Shown: one piece after another, positions 11,301-22,735 of the stretch
Layout of the letters: each line of letters begins with the position of its first letter
Numbering within the stretch: position 1 is the first letter of the stretch
Translations under genes and position numbers: made by a program
Notes under the pieces: generated by a model
Databases searched by the model: none
The model's input: the letters and a program-made list of their open reading frames with translations, nothing else
Told to the model about the DNA's origin: nothing
Assembly: GCA_003342815.1 (NCBI GenBank)
Contig: PTEX01000024.1
Span: 570,402-634,401, forward strand
Length of the DNA: 64,000 nucleotides
Direction: 5' to 3'
DNA from: Eudromia elegans
Taxonomy: Eukaryota; Chordata; Aves; Tinamiformes; Tinamidae

Positions 11301-12236
11301 CAACACCGGCTCTCTGAAAACATTTCCTGCCTCCGTAAGGGAATGATCTGTGGAGGCAGTGAGGCTCACGGAGCTTTACAGGACTGCTGTGCTGGGAATG
11401 CAACAGGGAAAATGACACCCACGCTAACTCCTATCCCCTGCTGCTTTTGGAAAGGGCCGGGCGGTGCTGGAAAGGGCAGGTGCCAACCACAGAGGTGCAA
11501 CAGGCCAGAGGACCGGAACGGTGACAGATTGCAGGATGAAGCCCCAGGCAAAGGAGTTTGCTCTGTGGAATGGATATTCACGAGGGCAAGTGATGTCTTC
11601 TAAACGAAACATGAGACTGGATCTGGTTTCCCAACAGAGATGGGGAGTAGAAGGGAAGCAGGATCGTCTGGCAACATGCGAGTGACTACAGCAGAGAGAA
11701 ACCCCCTTCCGGAATCTCTGTTTGTGTATTATTGTATTTTTTAGATTATGTTTGGCAAGCAAGCAGCTCATGCTATACTACTCTCCCTTGTTCTTTTCAC
11801 AGTAACATATAAATCAAGCAGAGGAGATCATTATCCTTGAATAGGCTGCTATGCATGTGGTGCTGCTTTGGAAGGATTTTCACATTTGGCTGCTTTGGGA
11901 AAGGCCCCACCTCTCCCAGGCACGCGCTGTTACCAGAGCTCTTCTCCTATCGAGTATCTGCTCCCATGGCACGGGATGAACATGAACTTTGCTACCAAAA
12001 GCCTCTTCTTTACAACTCATGCCTGCTGAGCACTGAGCGGGAACTAAGGCTGCACAGTCCTATTATGTCTCCTTTTTCAGGGACAGATAAGATTATTTCT
12101 GACACCGACCACACACCAGCAGCTGATTTGAGCTTGATTTTTCCTAATGGATTGCATCTTTATTCCGGGCTGAGTCTCAAAGGAGCTTGGGTAGGTTAAA
12201 ATAGATTTCCGGATGTGCTGACCTTTAGTAATCCAC
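8396..12236. other. Noncoding, minor repeats only
   Basis: Largely featureless. A 13-base motif (atttgacctgata) is duplicated at 9636-9648 and 9652-9664. A TATA-like 'tataaatt' lies at 10551, inside a stretch (10394-10729) that is open on the minus strand for 111 codons; the peptide is unrecognised. A GC-richer block at about 10980-11560 is open in several frames. No repeat family was identified. Confidence 0.5.
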
Positions 12237-12293
12237 ATGTTTTCCCAGAATTCCTTGGCATATCTATTTTTTATCTATTATTTTCCCTTGCAG

Positions 12294-12458
12294 AATAACA
12301 TCCCAATGATACAAAACCATAGCACAGTGATAATACGAGATTTTGCAGTTACAGAGGCAGGATCTAAGTCAGGGGCAAACAGTGATGTACAGCCCTTGGT
12401 ACCTCTTCCAGATATTAAGATCTTCAGGGTTTTCTATCTATCCTTGAGCACCATATAG
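12294..12458 (+). other. Acceptor-like site with open frame (hypothesis)
   Basis: The run 'tattttcccttgcag' ends with AG at 12292-12293 and has good 3' splice-site character. The following frame is open to a TAG at 12456-12458, giving a peptide that begins 'NNIPMIQNHSTVIIRDF'. No convincing donor falls within the open stretch. If real, it would have to be a terminal exon, but no polyadenylation signal was identified nearby. Peptide not recognised; low weight. Confidence 0.1.
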
Positions 12459-14258
12459 TCCTTATCCAGCATCCCAGGGCGTTATAGGCACTGCCGAGGC
12501 CCACAGCTCCATCCAACACCCTGGGTGCAGAACTGGGAGCCTCTCCAGAGGGACCTGCACCTTGGATCCCACCAGGCTACAGCTCTGAGCTATTCTGGGA
12601 ATAAACAGATAAAGTTACCATCCTATTTCCAGCCAGGCAGCTCAGTTTCCAAAGCTTGATAGTAACATGCAATGATGAAACGTTTCATTAAGAATAAAGT
12701 CTGCTTGACATGTAAAAATGCATTGTCTCTTTGAGGAAATATGTACTTCATTGGCCCTAAACCTGCAGTGGGAGCTGAGTGAAAATAAGCAACTTTAGGT
12801 CACCAAATTGCATGAAGGTGGAGGTGGTATATATCATTTTATAATTTAGAGGCAACGGATGCAAAGTGCTTAGCTCTGATGGGCTAAGCTTAGCTCTGAT
12901 GGGTATTTACAGCAAGCACAGCGAATAATGTAGTGATGTGTGAGGCTCAGCAGTTCCACCAGTGACAGAGACGACCCTTGGATCCAGCTGCCTGCGCACT
13001 CCCGCTGCCCTCACTGCAGACACTGACCAGCCGGGCCCCTGCACCTAAGTGAGATCAGGACGAGATGAGAGGGGTTTTAGCCCTCCTCCCCACCGCCTTA
13101 TCTCCAGGCAGGGTGGAATTTGCTGCATGACAGTGCAGGAGGCTGCGCAAGAGACGAACGCACTTAGTGCTTGTGTCAGCAGAGACCACGGCCCACACAC
13201 TGCTCGGACTGCAGAGCAAACACATTCTCACTCTAAAATAGCCAACTTCTCCCATATATATCCCCACACGTTCTTTCTATCACGCTTACTCTACTCACAA
13301 GTCATTATCACTGGTCGGATGGGTCTGAAAATGCTCCAGCATGGACCTTGCACCTCCTTCTAGGCAAACACAAGAGGCACAAGAGCTCAAGAGAGGGTTT
13401 TTTATTTACATTTCTTCCTCCCAGGTAATTATCCACCATCATTAAGAAGGTCGGTTTTCGTGGGAGCTGTCACTTCTACCACATTGTTAATCTGGATAAA
13501 CTGATCTCTCCCATCAGTCTCTATAACGGCTGATGCACCTAGGGAGCTATGTGCTTTTAGTTGAAACAATAAAGCTATTCTGACACCTACCATTAATGTA
13601 TTGATGTAATTTTTAGGATGACAGTACAACAGAAGTCAACGGGATTAAAATAGTTGGGTAGGGACATCCTTTCTTTCTTCTTGGAATGCTCTCCTGGTTT
13701 TCTAATTCCTCTTGATTTGAATAGCGCTCGTATAGAGAAAAAGAAGAGACCACCAAATTCCCTGCACTGAGATGGAAGTTACTGCTTTTTTGAACTGCAG
13801 AGAAATGCCACTGATGAAGTGATATATGATCATTTATGCAGCAGAAATTACTAGTAGAGCTGAGACTGCACAAAAGTGCAATGTTCATCCCACACAAAGC
13901 ATTTTTCAATGAGACTACATGCAAATCAGTTTCTGCTGTCGAAGACTGATTAAACTTATAATTTAGGTTTTTAATTGAACTTTTTTATTGGATTTTTCAC
14001 AATAATTCTGCCTCATGTATATGAATAATTAATTGCTATAAAATAAGTTGCCAAAGTAAACTCATAAATTGCACAGTGATTATTTTTTTAATACTGGCAA
14101 TTTTCTGCAGCAGGCAAACTCCCAGCATCCCACACATGGCTTTTCCCACCTTCCATACAGATGATCCTAACAAACAAATCTGTACACAAAGAGAGAATGT
14201 AAACCATCACGTACCTCTGTAAGTGGTGCAGTCTAATTATCCCCAACAGCGAGGTCTA
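12459..14258. other. Noncoding, one short tandem duplication
   Basis: Unique-looking sequence. A 16-base motif (gcttagctctgatggg) occurs at 12868-12883 and again at 12888-12903, separated by ctaa. The part from about 13960 to 14110 is very AT-rich. No gene or repeat family was seen. Confidence 0.55.
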
Positions 14259-14260
14259 AG

Positions 14261-14334
14261 TACATACATAAGGACAACTGTTGTCCTGCCAAATAGCTAC
14301 CTTTGGCACTGAGGTATGTATGTATGTTACATAC
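14261..14334. repeat. Nested inverted repeats
   Basis: The arm 'tacatacata' at 14261-14270 is the exact reverse complement of 'tatgtatgta' at 14315-14324. Just inside the left arm is a near-perfect palindrome (aggacaac, t, gttgtcct) at 14271-14287. A third one (gtatgt, t, acatac) spans 14322-14334. These could form small hairpins or a cruciform. The TATG-type arms are low complexity, so chance is plausible. Confidence 0.6.
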
Positions 14335-15034
14335 TCTGCTATTGCTATTTTAAGCTTAATTATTTTAGCAATAAGAACAGCTGAAATCAGCTGTTAGCAA
14401 TTCAGCAGTGTTAGTGTTAGCAGTAACATGGGCAATTCAGTGCTCCTGAGCTTACCCTGGCATTGCTGATGCACCGCTCGAAACCCCAGCAAGGTAAAGG
14501 AAATCAAAGCAAAGTGTGCCCGATGCGGAATAAATGAACATGAACAAAATTAGGCAATAAGCTCACGGATCTTGTAGATCACCTATACTAAACCATTCAG
14601 GTTTAAGCATTTCAATTGAAAAGCCAAGCCTTTTCCTGTCAGAGGAAATTACAGGACTAAAAGTAATCACAACAGGAACACTCTAGACTGAAAGGAAACG
14701 AACACACACACTCCTCTCCTGCTCTGGATTTCATCAATGAACAGGAACGTACAAAGGACGTTCCCTATGCAGTGTAACTGGCAGCACTAGCCTTGAGGGC
14801 CCTACCGCACTCTCGTCATGACTGAGGAGCAGAGTCGTCCATGGGAGCTCGACGCAGCAGAGGCCACGAGGTCAGTGCCACCGCTCTGCCCTAGGCCTTG
14901 GCGGGCAAGAAGGGGACACTGCAGCACAGAAACATGCCTCAGGCTTTGGCCTTTTTTTCTTTCTTTTAAGAAGAAAAAGGCTCTAAGGTGGCTGCCTACC
15001 CAGAGATACCAAATTCAATTTAGTTAGATTAGTA
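14335..15034. other. Noncoding, no feature recognised
   Basis: AT-leaning sequence; a GC-richer piece near 14800-14940 is open in one frame but matches nothing recognised. Confidence 0.55.
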
Positions 15035-15115
15035 TAATTCCAGAAAAGCCCATTAGCTTCAATGGAATCACTCCGCATTTTGCTGGCATAATTTAGGTCA
15101 ATTTCTGACTCACTA
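15035..15115 (+). mobile_element. Possible ancient amniote repeat fragment
   Basis: The segment 'cattagcttcaatggaatca' followed by 'ctccgcattttgctggcat' resembles an old interspersed repeat common in turtles, crocodilians and birds, whose consensus runs 'cattgacttcaatggagtta' and 'ctccagatttacaccag'. The match is by recollection and diverged. I cannot name the family or fix the borders. Confidence 0.35.
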
Positions 15116-17198
15116 ACTTTGGAATAGCAACTTAACAGAATTTTGGACTGCTCTGCATCCATCATCAACGTACTCTAGTCCCTCCCGTACCCAGCATTTG
15201 GGCAGATCTGGGTAAGGACAAATCTATCAATAGCGTTGCCTGCAGCTCCTGATGCTGTGGCTCCCTTCTGCAGCAAGACAGATGTTTGGCTGCTTCTTCG
15301 TAACTTACTTGTATTACCAAAGCTCAAATACAGAATTAAAACACAGTCCATGAGCAAGTGATCGTCCTGAGTGCTGTATGAAAATGAGAAAAAGCACGAA
15401 ATGGGAAACAGAACCAACGTGCCGACCTCCGAGAGCGCGCGAGGCCGGAAAGAGGGAAGAGTCTTTTTGTGCATGGAAGTGTGGAAGCAGAGCCCATTCT
15501 GAAGTGGGAGCACACGCACAGCCACCGACTTCATTCACTCTGCATTTGTAAGAGAAGCTGCAAAGCAAACTGATAAATAAGCGATATTTTAATAAAAAAC
15601 TAGAACAACATATTTTTTTCCCCCCTTCCACTGGGGCTGCACTATTTAGGGTTAATAAACGCAGAAGCAGTTGTACTTCATTCCTTCTTTAGGATCAGAT
15701 TACATTTATTTCGTCTCTGTAAACAAATGCAGTCTTTGAGATACAACAAGTGGCGAGACAGTAATTCAGGAATATGAAAGAAGTCTGAATGTATAAAGGC
15801 GAATGGGTATTTTCCTTAATTGCTTCATCTTTTACCCGTAAGAATGCTATTCAGCAAGCACAAAAGTGATCTCCTTCTGAATTAGAGACTTTTAATTTAA
15901 AACATATTTCCGGTCTACTTCAAGGTTTTCTCACTGAATGGTTTCAGAAGGTCTAAGAATGTGGAAATCCTCTTTATAAACCCTAACGGCTTCCAGCAAA
16001 TGCGCTTTTAGTTTTTAAGTTTGATTTTAAAAGCAAGAAAAATGCTTGCATTGAGAAACACTGTAAATCAACAAAATTACTAATAAAAGACAGATGGAAG
16101 AGAATAATCTCTATATATTATTAATAATTAACCATGTATATTTATGTATTTTTTCAGCATGAAATTCCTAAGCACACTGGTAGGGAGATTTTAATTTGTT
16201 GGTCAGGAAATTTGAAATGAGATTTTTTCCCATGAGTTCTGAGCTGAACTGATAGATGCTAAATATTATGCAGACTATTGAGATCAGACTCTGCTTGTAT
16301 TTAGCCGGTCATGACTGGGATGCACCAAAGCATCTGGTAGTTGCTGGTACTTATGAATTTCCTGGATCATCTGTTGTTTGCAGCCAACACTCCTCCTATG
16401 GAAGTGTTTCCCCTTCTTCTCCCTCAATTTTTTTACATGTAGCTATGTATGAAAAAGTCATAGTTGCTCAGTATAAGAAAAACTCATTGCAGTTAAATAA
16501 ATACTCACTTTCAGAAGCTTCTATTTTGTGATTTCACGGTCATTAGAAATACAGCAATAATTCAAAATATGTTTAACCAGAATAATTCAGTTGCCTGGGA
16601 TTTAGTGAAAAGGAGCTACATTCAAAGTGATAGTAGGTTACAGTGCAGCGAGCAAAATATTTGGGAGAAGATTTCACAGGGAAGTCCCCTGTAATCCATG
16701 TGGTTTAAGCATACGTGTCGTTTATTCAGGATGTCCTCTGCACAACCAGACTGCCTCAAGCTCTGGATTAGCAGCTGATTCATTCACTGCAACTTCTCTG
16801 CAAGCCAGGAGCGATTCATGATCTTTGGTGTCCAAATACATTTTGTCACAGCCAAATCCAAGAAACCCCTAATATTGTGTCTCTCTGGTGGGGCTTTATA
16901 ATCATGTTTATCCTGCATTACCTGTCCTGATACCCTCATTTTTTAATTATTATTATTACTTAGTAGAAGGGGTTATATTTCAGAAGTATATCTGCTAAGC
17001 ATTTCTTCCTGGTTTTCCCTCAAATATCTCATAGTTAATACACCTTGGAATTAAAAGAAGTACTCTAGACATACAGTAGTGCAGTTATGAGTGAAATTAC
17101 TAGTGATGTATGTGCTAAACAGTCAAACTGCTACTACCAAGATATCCAGGCATTTAAATGCGTTCTGCCTTTATCCCACTTCTTCCTTACGATCCCAG
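15116..17198. other. Noncoding, no feature recognised
   Basis: Mostly AT-rich sequence, especially 15650-16240, with many TAAT and TTAA motifs expected from composition. No repeat family or coding evidence was seen. Confidence 0.55.
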
Positions 17199-17442
17199 GA
17201 TTCGGCACGTTCAATGTGCACCCCGCCGGCACACGGGTCGCAGCGCCCACCGGGCACCGCGTTCTGCTCCCGGCAGCACTTCCCGGCTTTCCGCCCGAGA
17301 ACCAGCTCTCGGAAAGCAGCCACGAATGGATCTGGCCCCGAGCTGCTTGTTGGAGGGAAGTGAGCGCACCGTGTCAGCAAGAATCAGAATTATGTGAGGA
17401 TGGGAGAATCCAAGGTCTCCCCTTTGCAGAGGCCTCAGCTGG
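17199..17442 (+). other. Exon-like GC-rich segment (hypothesis)
   Basis: A pyrimidine-rich run ends in 'gatcccag' (AG at 17197-17198), and a strong donor-like site, CTGG then GTGAGA, has its GT at 17443-17444. The 244 bases between are open in one plus-strand frame (peptide starting 'GFGTFNVHPAGTRVAAPTGH'). A second plus frame and part of the minus strand are also open, as expected from the GC-rich composition. The peptide is not recognised. Coding potential is weak, but a noncoding-RNA exon is possible. Confidence 0.15.
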
Positions 17443-20265
17443 GTGAGATGAAGTGGGGAAATTGCTGTTCAGAATCTTCACTCTCTACAGTGATGACAAC
17501 TGATGGGAAGAAAACCAGGGGAAAAAAATACACAAAATGCCTCCTTTAGCCCACTACAGGCAGGGAATTTGGACAATATCTAGGAAAGAATATCAGGAAA
17601 ATCCACATATACCGCAGGAAAGCCAGTCTGCTGCTGCTTGTTTCTGGGGTCAGAGCCCTCCTGACATGGGTGCTGACTGGCACCAGGGCTTCAAAGCGTG
17701 GGCTTTGCTCGTGCTTTGCTTCTCAGGAATGTCAACACAGCCTGTGAGCTCCCCGGGACTCAGGGGAACAAAACCAAGGACAAAGATTTCAAGCCACCTT
17801 GGAAGGAGTCCTTATCTCTCACCCTGCTTTGAAGTCTAACGCCACCTCTGCACCGTGACACCAGCACCATGGTCCAGTTCTGGACCTCTCTTTATGTAAC
17901 ACCAACAAGTGCTGCTCCTGCAGAGCACCAGGGCAGCTGTAACTGCACGTATTGCGTGGCCAGGAAGGACACGGGGAACGGCAGTGATTTCAGCATGGCC
18001 ACGTGCGAACACGAGTCAAGACAACATGTTACTGCCCAGTCCTCATCGGAAACGGGGCCTCGTGCTGCCCAGAACACAACCACCACCCAGGGGTACCTGA
18101 GAGCCGCCCTACCCCACACCCCTGGCAAAGGCAAAGGGGTCGGGGCCGCTACGGCTGGAAACCATCATTAGTCAAAACTTCTTATGGCAATTTAACCAAC
18201 TCTGCCCTTGTTTGTGGGTGCAGCACCAAGGCAGAAATGACTTCTGCACAAAGGAGTTGATAAACTCAGATATAAAAATTTAGATGCTGAGTTGATAGAT
18301 GATACAGAAAATGTTATGCTTCAAAAAAACATTAAATATTGCCAATCCTCTTAAAAGAAGTAAATTTATGTGTGAATTTTGCCAGAATCTAGAAAAAAGA
18401 AATTTGTTCAGACAGCGGTAGGATCGTCTCTCGAATCGGTATCTTTTAATATCCAGGAGTCTGTAATGGCTCAATGTGTTCTTTGTTAAGAGTGGAGCAT
18501 TATTGGTTTGTTAGTCTTGCCTAAGCACTCAGCACTCACTGCTACAGCACTACTCCTTCATCACTCTTGACACACTATCATATCATATACAACATCATCG
18601 TGTAATATATAACATATACAAAGGCCTTAAGAGACTGTGTGACCATTTGCCCCCTCTGCATTTTTTCACAAAGCTCCCTGTTCATAACTGTGTGGCACCA
18701 AACCTGCTGCCCTTATTGCCCTGAATCCACAGGATGCAAGGGCAGGGCTCACTGATTAAATAAACTCTGTGTTAACGGCTTTCATTTCGATCCTCTTACA
18801 ATAATTGTTTCTAACATTATTTTCTAAGGAAGTAATTGATTTGAAATTCACAACACATGGAGACCCGATAATAGATCTCTGACCGTTTACTCATCCAGGA
18901 CATTCGTGTGTCACCTCCCCTGATCTTATTACTGTGCTCCTCCTCTACCTGGGTAACTGCCACAGGGAAACACCCGCTGGTGGGGTACAAAGACCATCGG
19001 ATGGAGGGCAGGTGGGCAACAGGGGACTCCTCCCAACTCTTCCTCATTTCATTAGAACACAGTGTTTTGTTTCCATTTTAAAGGACTGGCTGTTTGTCTC
19101 CCAAGGACAGAGTTTTATGAACTTCATCACAAGAAGGGCAAAAAGGCAACCTGCCTTGCTGTATTCTCAACCATTCCTCTCCTTGCAGGGCACCCTTCAT
19201 GATGAAAGAGCACCAAAAATTCTGGCCTGGTTGTGGATGGAAAGCCCTGGGTAACAACTCTTTGCTACAGAGGCCCAGATGATAACAGTTTTGAACAGCT
19301 CACATTAATATAAAACTTGTATCATAAAATACTTTTTTTTTTTTAACCTGATAGTCACTAGGTGGCTTGTTGAACTGTGCAAGTTCAACAACAACAGAGG
19401 AGATACAGATATAGAAAAAATCACCTTTGGAATTATTCTGACCGAGGTCAATGCTTCCCCACGCAAAGACGACCGTCTATATCCAACACAACACCCGTGC
19501 CAACCGCAGGGGGACCTCACTCCAGTCCTGTGCCCCAAGCCCAAACGAAGAGGGGAACCAGCCCGGCACCCATAGGATCAGCAGTGCCTTCCTACTCCTC
19601 GATGCCTTCAGGGCCTGCGTGGCTCTTGCAGCAGCACAGAGAGACAGTTCTTCATAGGGCTGTGGAAGCTTTGCTTGGCATACTGTACTTTTGTAATAAG
19701 AGTGACTGTTTTAGTCCTAGAAAATTAATTAAATTAAAAATGCCATGCTTGAATGTGTCATGTATCAATTTTGAAGACTTAATTATAAAAGGGAATTAAG
19801 CCTTGATTAAGCTTTCCTTCTGAGAGCAGTAGCTGTCACTCTCCTTTGTCTTAAAATAAGGGAATTTTTCTGCCTCAGCTCATGCAAAGGCCACCACGTT
19901 CTTTGTTCGTGACAAGAGAATTCAGAAATCATCCTTTTCTGGGAATGAAAGCTGCAGACACGACGGTCACGCTCTGGACTGTGCCCTGCGAGACCTGGGG
20001 AGAGGGATCGGGGCAAGGTGGCAAGGACAGGAAAACCTCCGAAAATCTCATGGTTTGGATCATTTTGTTCCGGGATACCGACATTTGGAAAGGAGACGGT
20101 TTGTCACCACAACCTGTCCAAAACCTGTCCAAATGCTCAACGTTTCTATGGGCTTTTTTGGACTCTTAGGCAGGATGAGAGCGTGGTTAAGTTGCAGAGG
20201 CTCATGCTGAGACTGATACAGAATCAGAAATCTGAAAAATAAACCACTATTGTTTGAATTAATCC
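17443..20265. other. Noncoding, minor simple repeats
   Basis: No gene or repeat family recognised. A run of twelve T lies at 19333-19344. AT-rich patches occur at 18260-18380 and 19680-19810, with GC-richer spots near 17900-18150 and 19450-19640. Confidence 0.55.
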
Positions 20266-20269
20266 CAGC

Positions 20270-20340
20270 TAGAATGACAAAAATATAAACAAGCAATCAA
20301 AAAAAAACCAAAACACATAAAAAAAAAACAAAATAGAACA
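20270..20340 (+). repeat. A-rich low-complexity tract
   Basis: An A-rich stretch with two long A runs near 20300-20308 and 20320-20329 and scattered C. No recognised element precedes it on either strand, so it is listed as low complexity only. Confidence 0.75.
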
Positions 20341-20779
20341 AAAGCCACCCAAAACACCACCAAGGCCAAGTAAATGGCACTGACATAACCTGCAATTCTG
20401 GTGTGGGGAGGAGGGTTTGGAAGCATGAACCCGCTCGGAACCCAGCAGATTTATGAACTCTGCACGTATCCTGCTTCACGTGTTTAACGTATTCCCACGG
20501 CAGCAAAGCGTGACTGGCAGGCAAAACCCTCTCAGGCAATCAGATCCTTTGAAAGAGCTTAGCACCCAGTAGCAGGAATTAATCTTCGGCAGGAACGGAG
20601 GCTCAGTGTGAACAGAGATGAAAGGCTCCCCAGCAGGGTCCACAGAGCAGGACCGTCGGAGCAAACAGCACCTGCCAATCACTCCTCTGGCCGGATTCCT
20701 GCCATTTGAAGTTCTGCCAAGGGTATACATTAACGTTAATCTGGAACCAAGATGCCACATTTAATTCCAAAATCATAAT

Positions 20780-20950
20780 TAACAACCTCCCCTGTGTTAA
20801 AGGAAGCTAGATAACCTCACACTTTCCACGAGCAATTGCAATCTCACCGATGCAAAATGGAGATAATGAGAGCTTCTGCTCCTGTTGGGAATTCTGCTGC
20901 TCTTTAAAAGCAGGGCCTTATTGTAGCACTCTGAGGCTGGAAATCAAGGC
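20780..20950 (+). mobile_element. Possible MIR-like SINE relic (core/tail)
   Basis: The string 'gatgcaaaatggagataatg' at about 20849-20868 resembles the widely shared MIR/CORE-SINE segment 'ctgtaaaatggggataata', preceded by a diverged 'cctcacactttcc'. No tRNA-like head is visible upstream. Borders are guesses, and the call rests on one motif. Confidence 0.3.
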
Positions 20951-21689
20951 TGCATTTGTACAGACGTGCACTGTCAGGGACAACATTTGCCTGAGAGCAA
21001 AGCAGAAGAGGAAAAGGAGAAATTTGGAAATCTCCTTGCCTAACTCCAGCCTCAGACAGTAAAATCTAGCCATGCTGGGAATCTCATCCACAGAGCCACC
21101 CCCGGCAACTCCCACAGGGAGCAGCTGCAACAAGACACTGCTCCTGCCAGCCGAGTGCCTCCAGGAAACACGGCCTTTCGCATGCACCGAGGTATCCCTT
21201 CATTTCTGCACTGGTTTATTGCCACGCAATACACGTTATAACAAGAATGCCTTGGGTTCAACACCACCGTCCAAGCCTAAGAGACACTAGAAAGAAAAGA
21301 TACTTCATCTGGAGTCAGTAACGCAATCCCTAAAGGAATCTCATTTTGTGTAACACTTCTTTAGTGCTTCAGAGAAAGGTGACAGACAGTTTTCATTAAA
21401 CTATTTACACTCCACATGCTTACTCGTGGCTGGAGGAGGGAATTACTAAATGAAGGTCGGCAGCATGTGCGACTGGCCCAGCAACTGCAAGCGGCAGGTA
21501 ACACTTCCAGTCAAACATTCATTATTCCAGTCAAGTAGAGGAATCAATTATAGCACAGAAAGCTGATGACAGAAATGGCTTTGCGATATTTATATTTAAC
21601 AACCTCAAATAAAAAGTTACACACAAAGTATAATGCATCATTTCCAATTCTGTGCAGATACTCCCCAGAGCGGGCTCCACCAGCACGGG
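20951..21689. other. Noncoding, no feature recognised
   Basis: Mixed composition, no supported feature. Short open frames on both strands are unrecognised. Confidence 0.55.
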
Positions 21690-21875
21690 AATGCAGGATA
21701 TGCCATGGCAGAGCAGATGATCGCTCTATCAAGCCCAGCATCCTGCCTGCATTTCAATGATGGGGGATAATGATGCCTTGATGTAGTTTGTATTACAATT
21801 TCTCAAGGTTATTATGTGCTTCTGGATCCTTCTGAACGAGAAGTGCTATGTAAATACTGACAAACATTTTCACTC
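21690..21875 (+). mobile_element. Ancient amniote interspersed repeat relic
   Basis: Two blocks look like old amniote repeats. First, 'atcaagcccagcatcctgcc' at about 21728-21747 resembles 'atctagcccagtatcctgtc', a motif common in turtle and crocodilian repeats. Second, 'gataatgatgcc' and then 'ctggatccttctgaacgaga' with 'agtgctatgtaaata' (about 21766-21858) resemble the SINE tail 'tgagatccttggatgaaagg' with 'cgctatataaatg'. They may be one composite element or two neighbours. Family not named. Confidence 0.45.
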
Positions 21876-22594
21876 TATACATGTGGCTGCAGTTTAGTGC
21901 TAAAGGGAGCTGGGCCACAGAGAGCAGTTAGAACTATTGGAGCTGAGAAGAGGGCATTCTTTTTTAGCAGATAAACCACATGGGAGAGCCAAGAAATCAC
22001 TAAATCATTCTAAAAGGTGTTTGTTTAGAATTACATTGTTCCTGAATGCAGGCGCTGAGGCAAACTGATTTGAATAGAGTGAGTCACAGCACCTTCCCAC
22101 ATAAGCCAGGAGGAAATCAAAAGCAACCTCAGCAGTGTCATTTCCAGCCTGCTCCTCCCGGTAACCCGCAGCAGCTTTGGTCTGTTCACCTACCCCAGCA
22201 CATGAGGTTCAGAGCACGCGAGCGGTTCAAACCCTCCTCTCTAAACCCAGCTCTGAGCCGGAGGTCACCGACCACACGGCACAAAGAGGTGTGAATTAGC
22301 ACCAGGGAAAACTTCTGTCTGCATTTGCCCACTTAAATCCTACACTAAACGTATTAATTAAAACTGTTTCAAATAGCCAGGTGGAACCACACGGAGCAAT
22401 TCCTTGGGCTGGCGTTGGAACTGCTTATGCAGCAGAGCATGAGAATAAATACAGAGGTTCACATTCTTAATCCAATTATTCTAGTGTGCTGTCTGCAGCA
22501 GGCCCGCTCATACACGTCCCGGAAGAAGGTAAAATAAACCCCCCTGTGTCAGAAACATAATTAACACTTGGAACGCCTAGGAAGCAGCATTTGT
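21876..22594. other. Noncoding, no feature recognised
   Basis: No repeat family or gene was recognised in this mostly AT-leaning stretch. Confidence 0.55.
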
Positions 22595-22735
22595 TGAAGC
22601 GCCTCCCCTTGCCGCCTTGCTGCGGCGCGCGGCGGCCGCCGGGCTCCGTGCGGGCACGCGGGGCGAGGAGCGGCACCGGGCGCCCTGCTCCTTGACCTTC
22701 TGCTCCTGGAGCCATGGGCAGCTCCTCAGTCACTC
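22595..22735. other. Short, very CpG-dense patch
   Basis: A very CpG-dense core at about 22610-22685 includes a perfect 12-base palindrome (CGGCGGCCGCCG) at 22630-22641. The flanks are AT-leaning. It is too short for a classical CpG island but stands out sharply. The minus strand is open here, with an unrecognised peptide. Confidence 0.45.
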
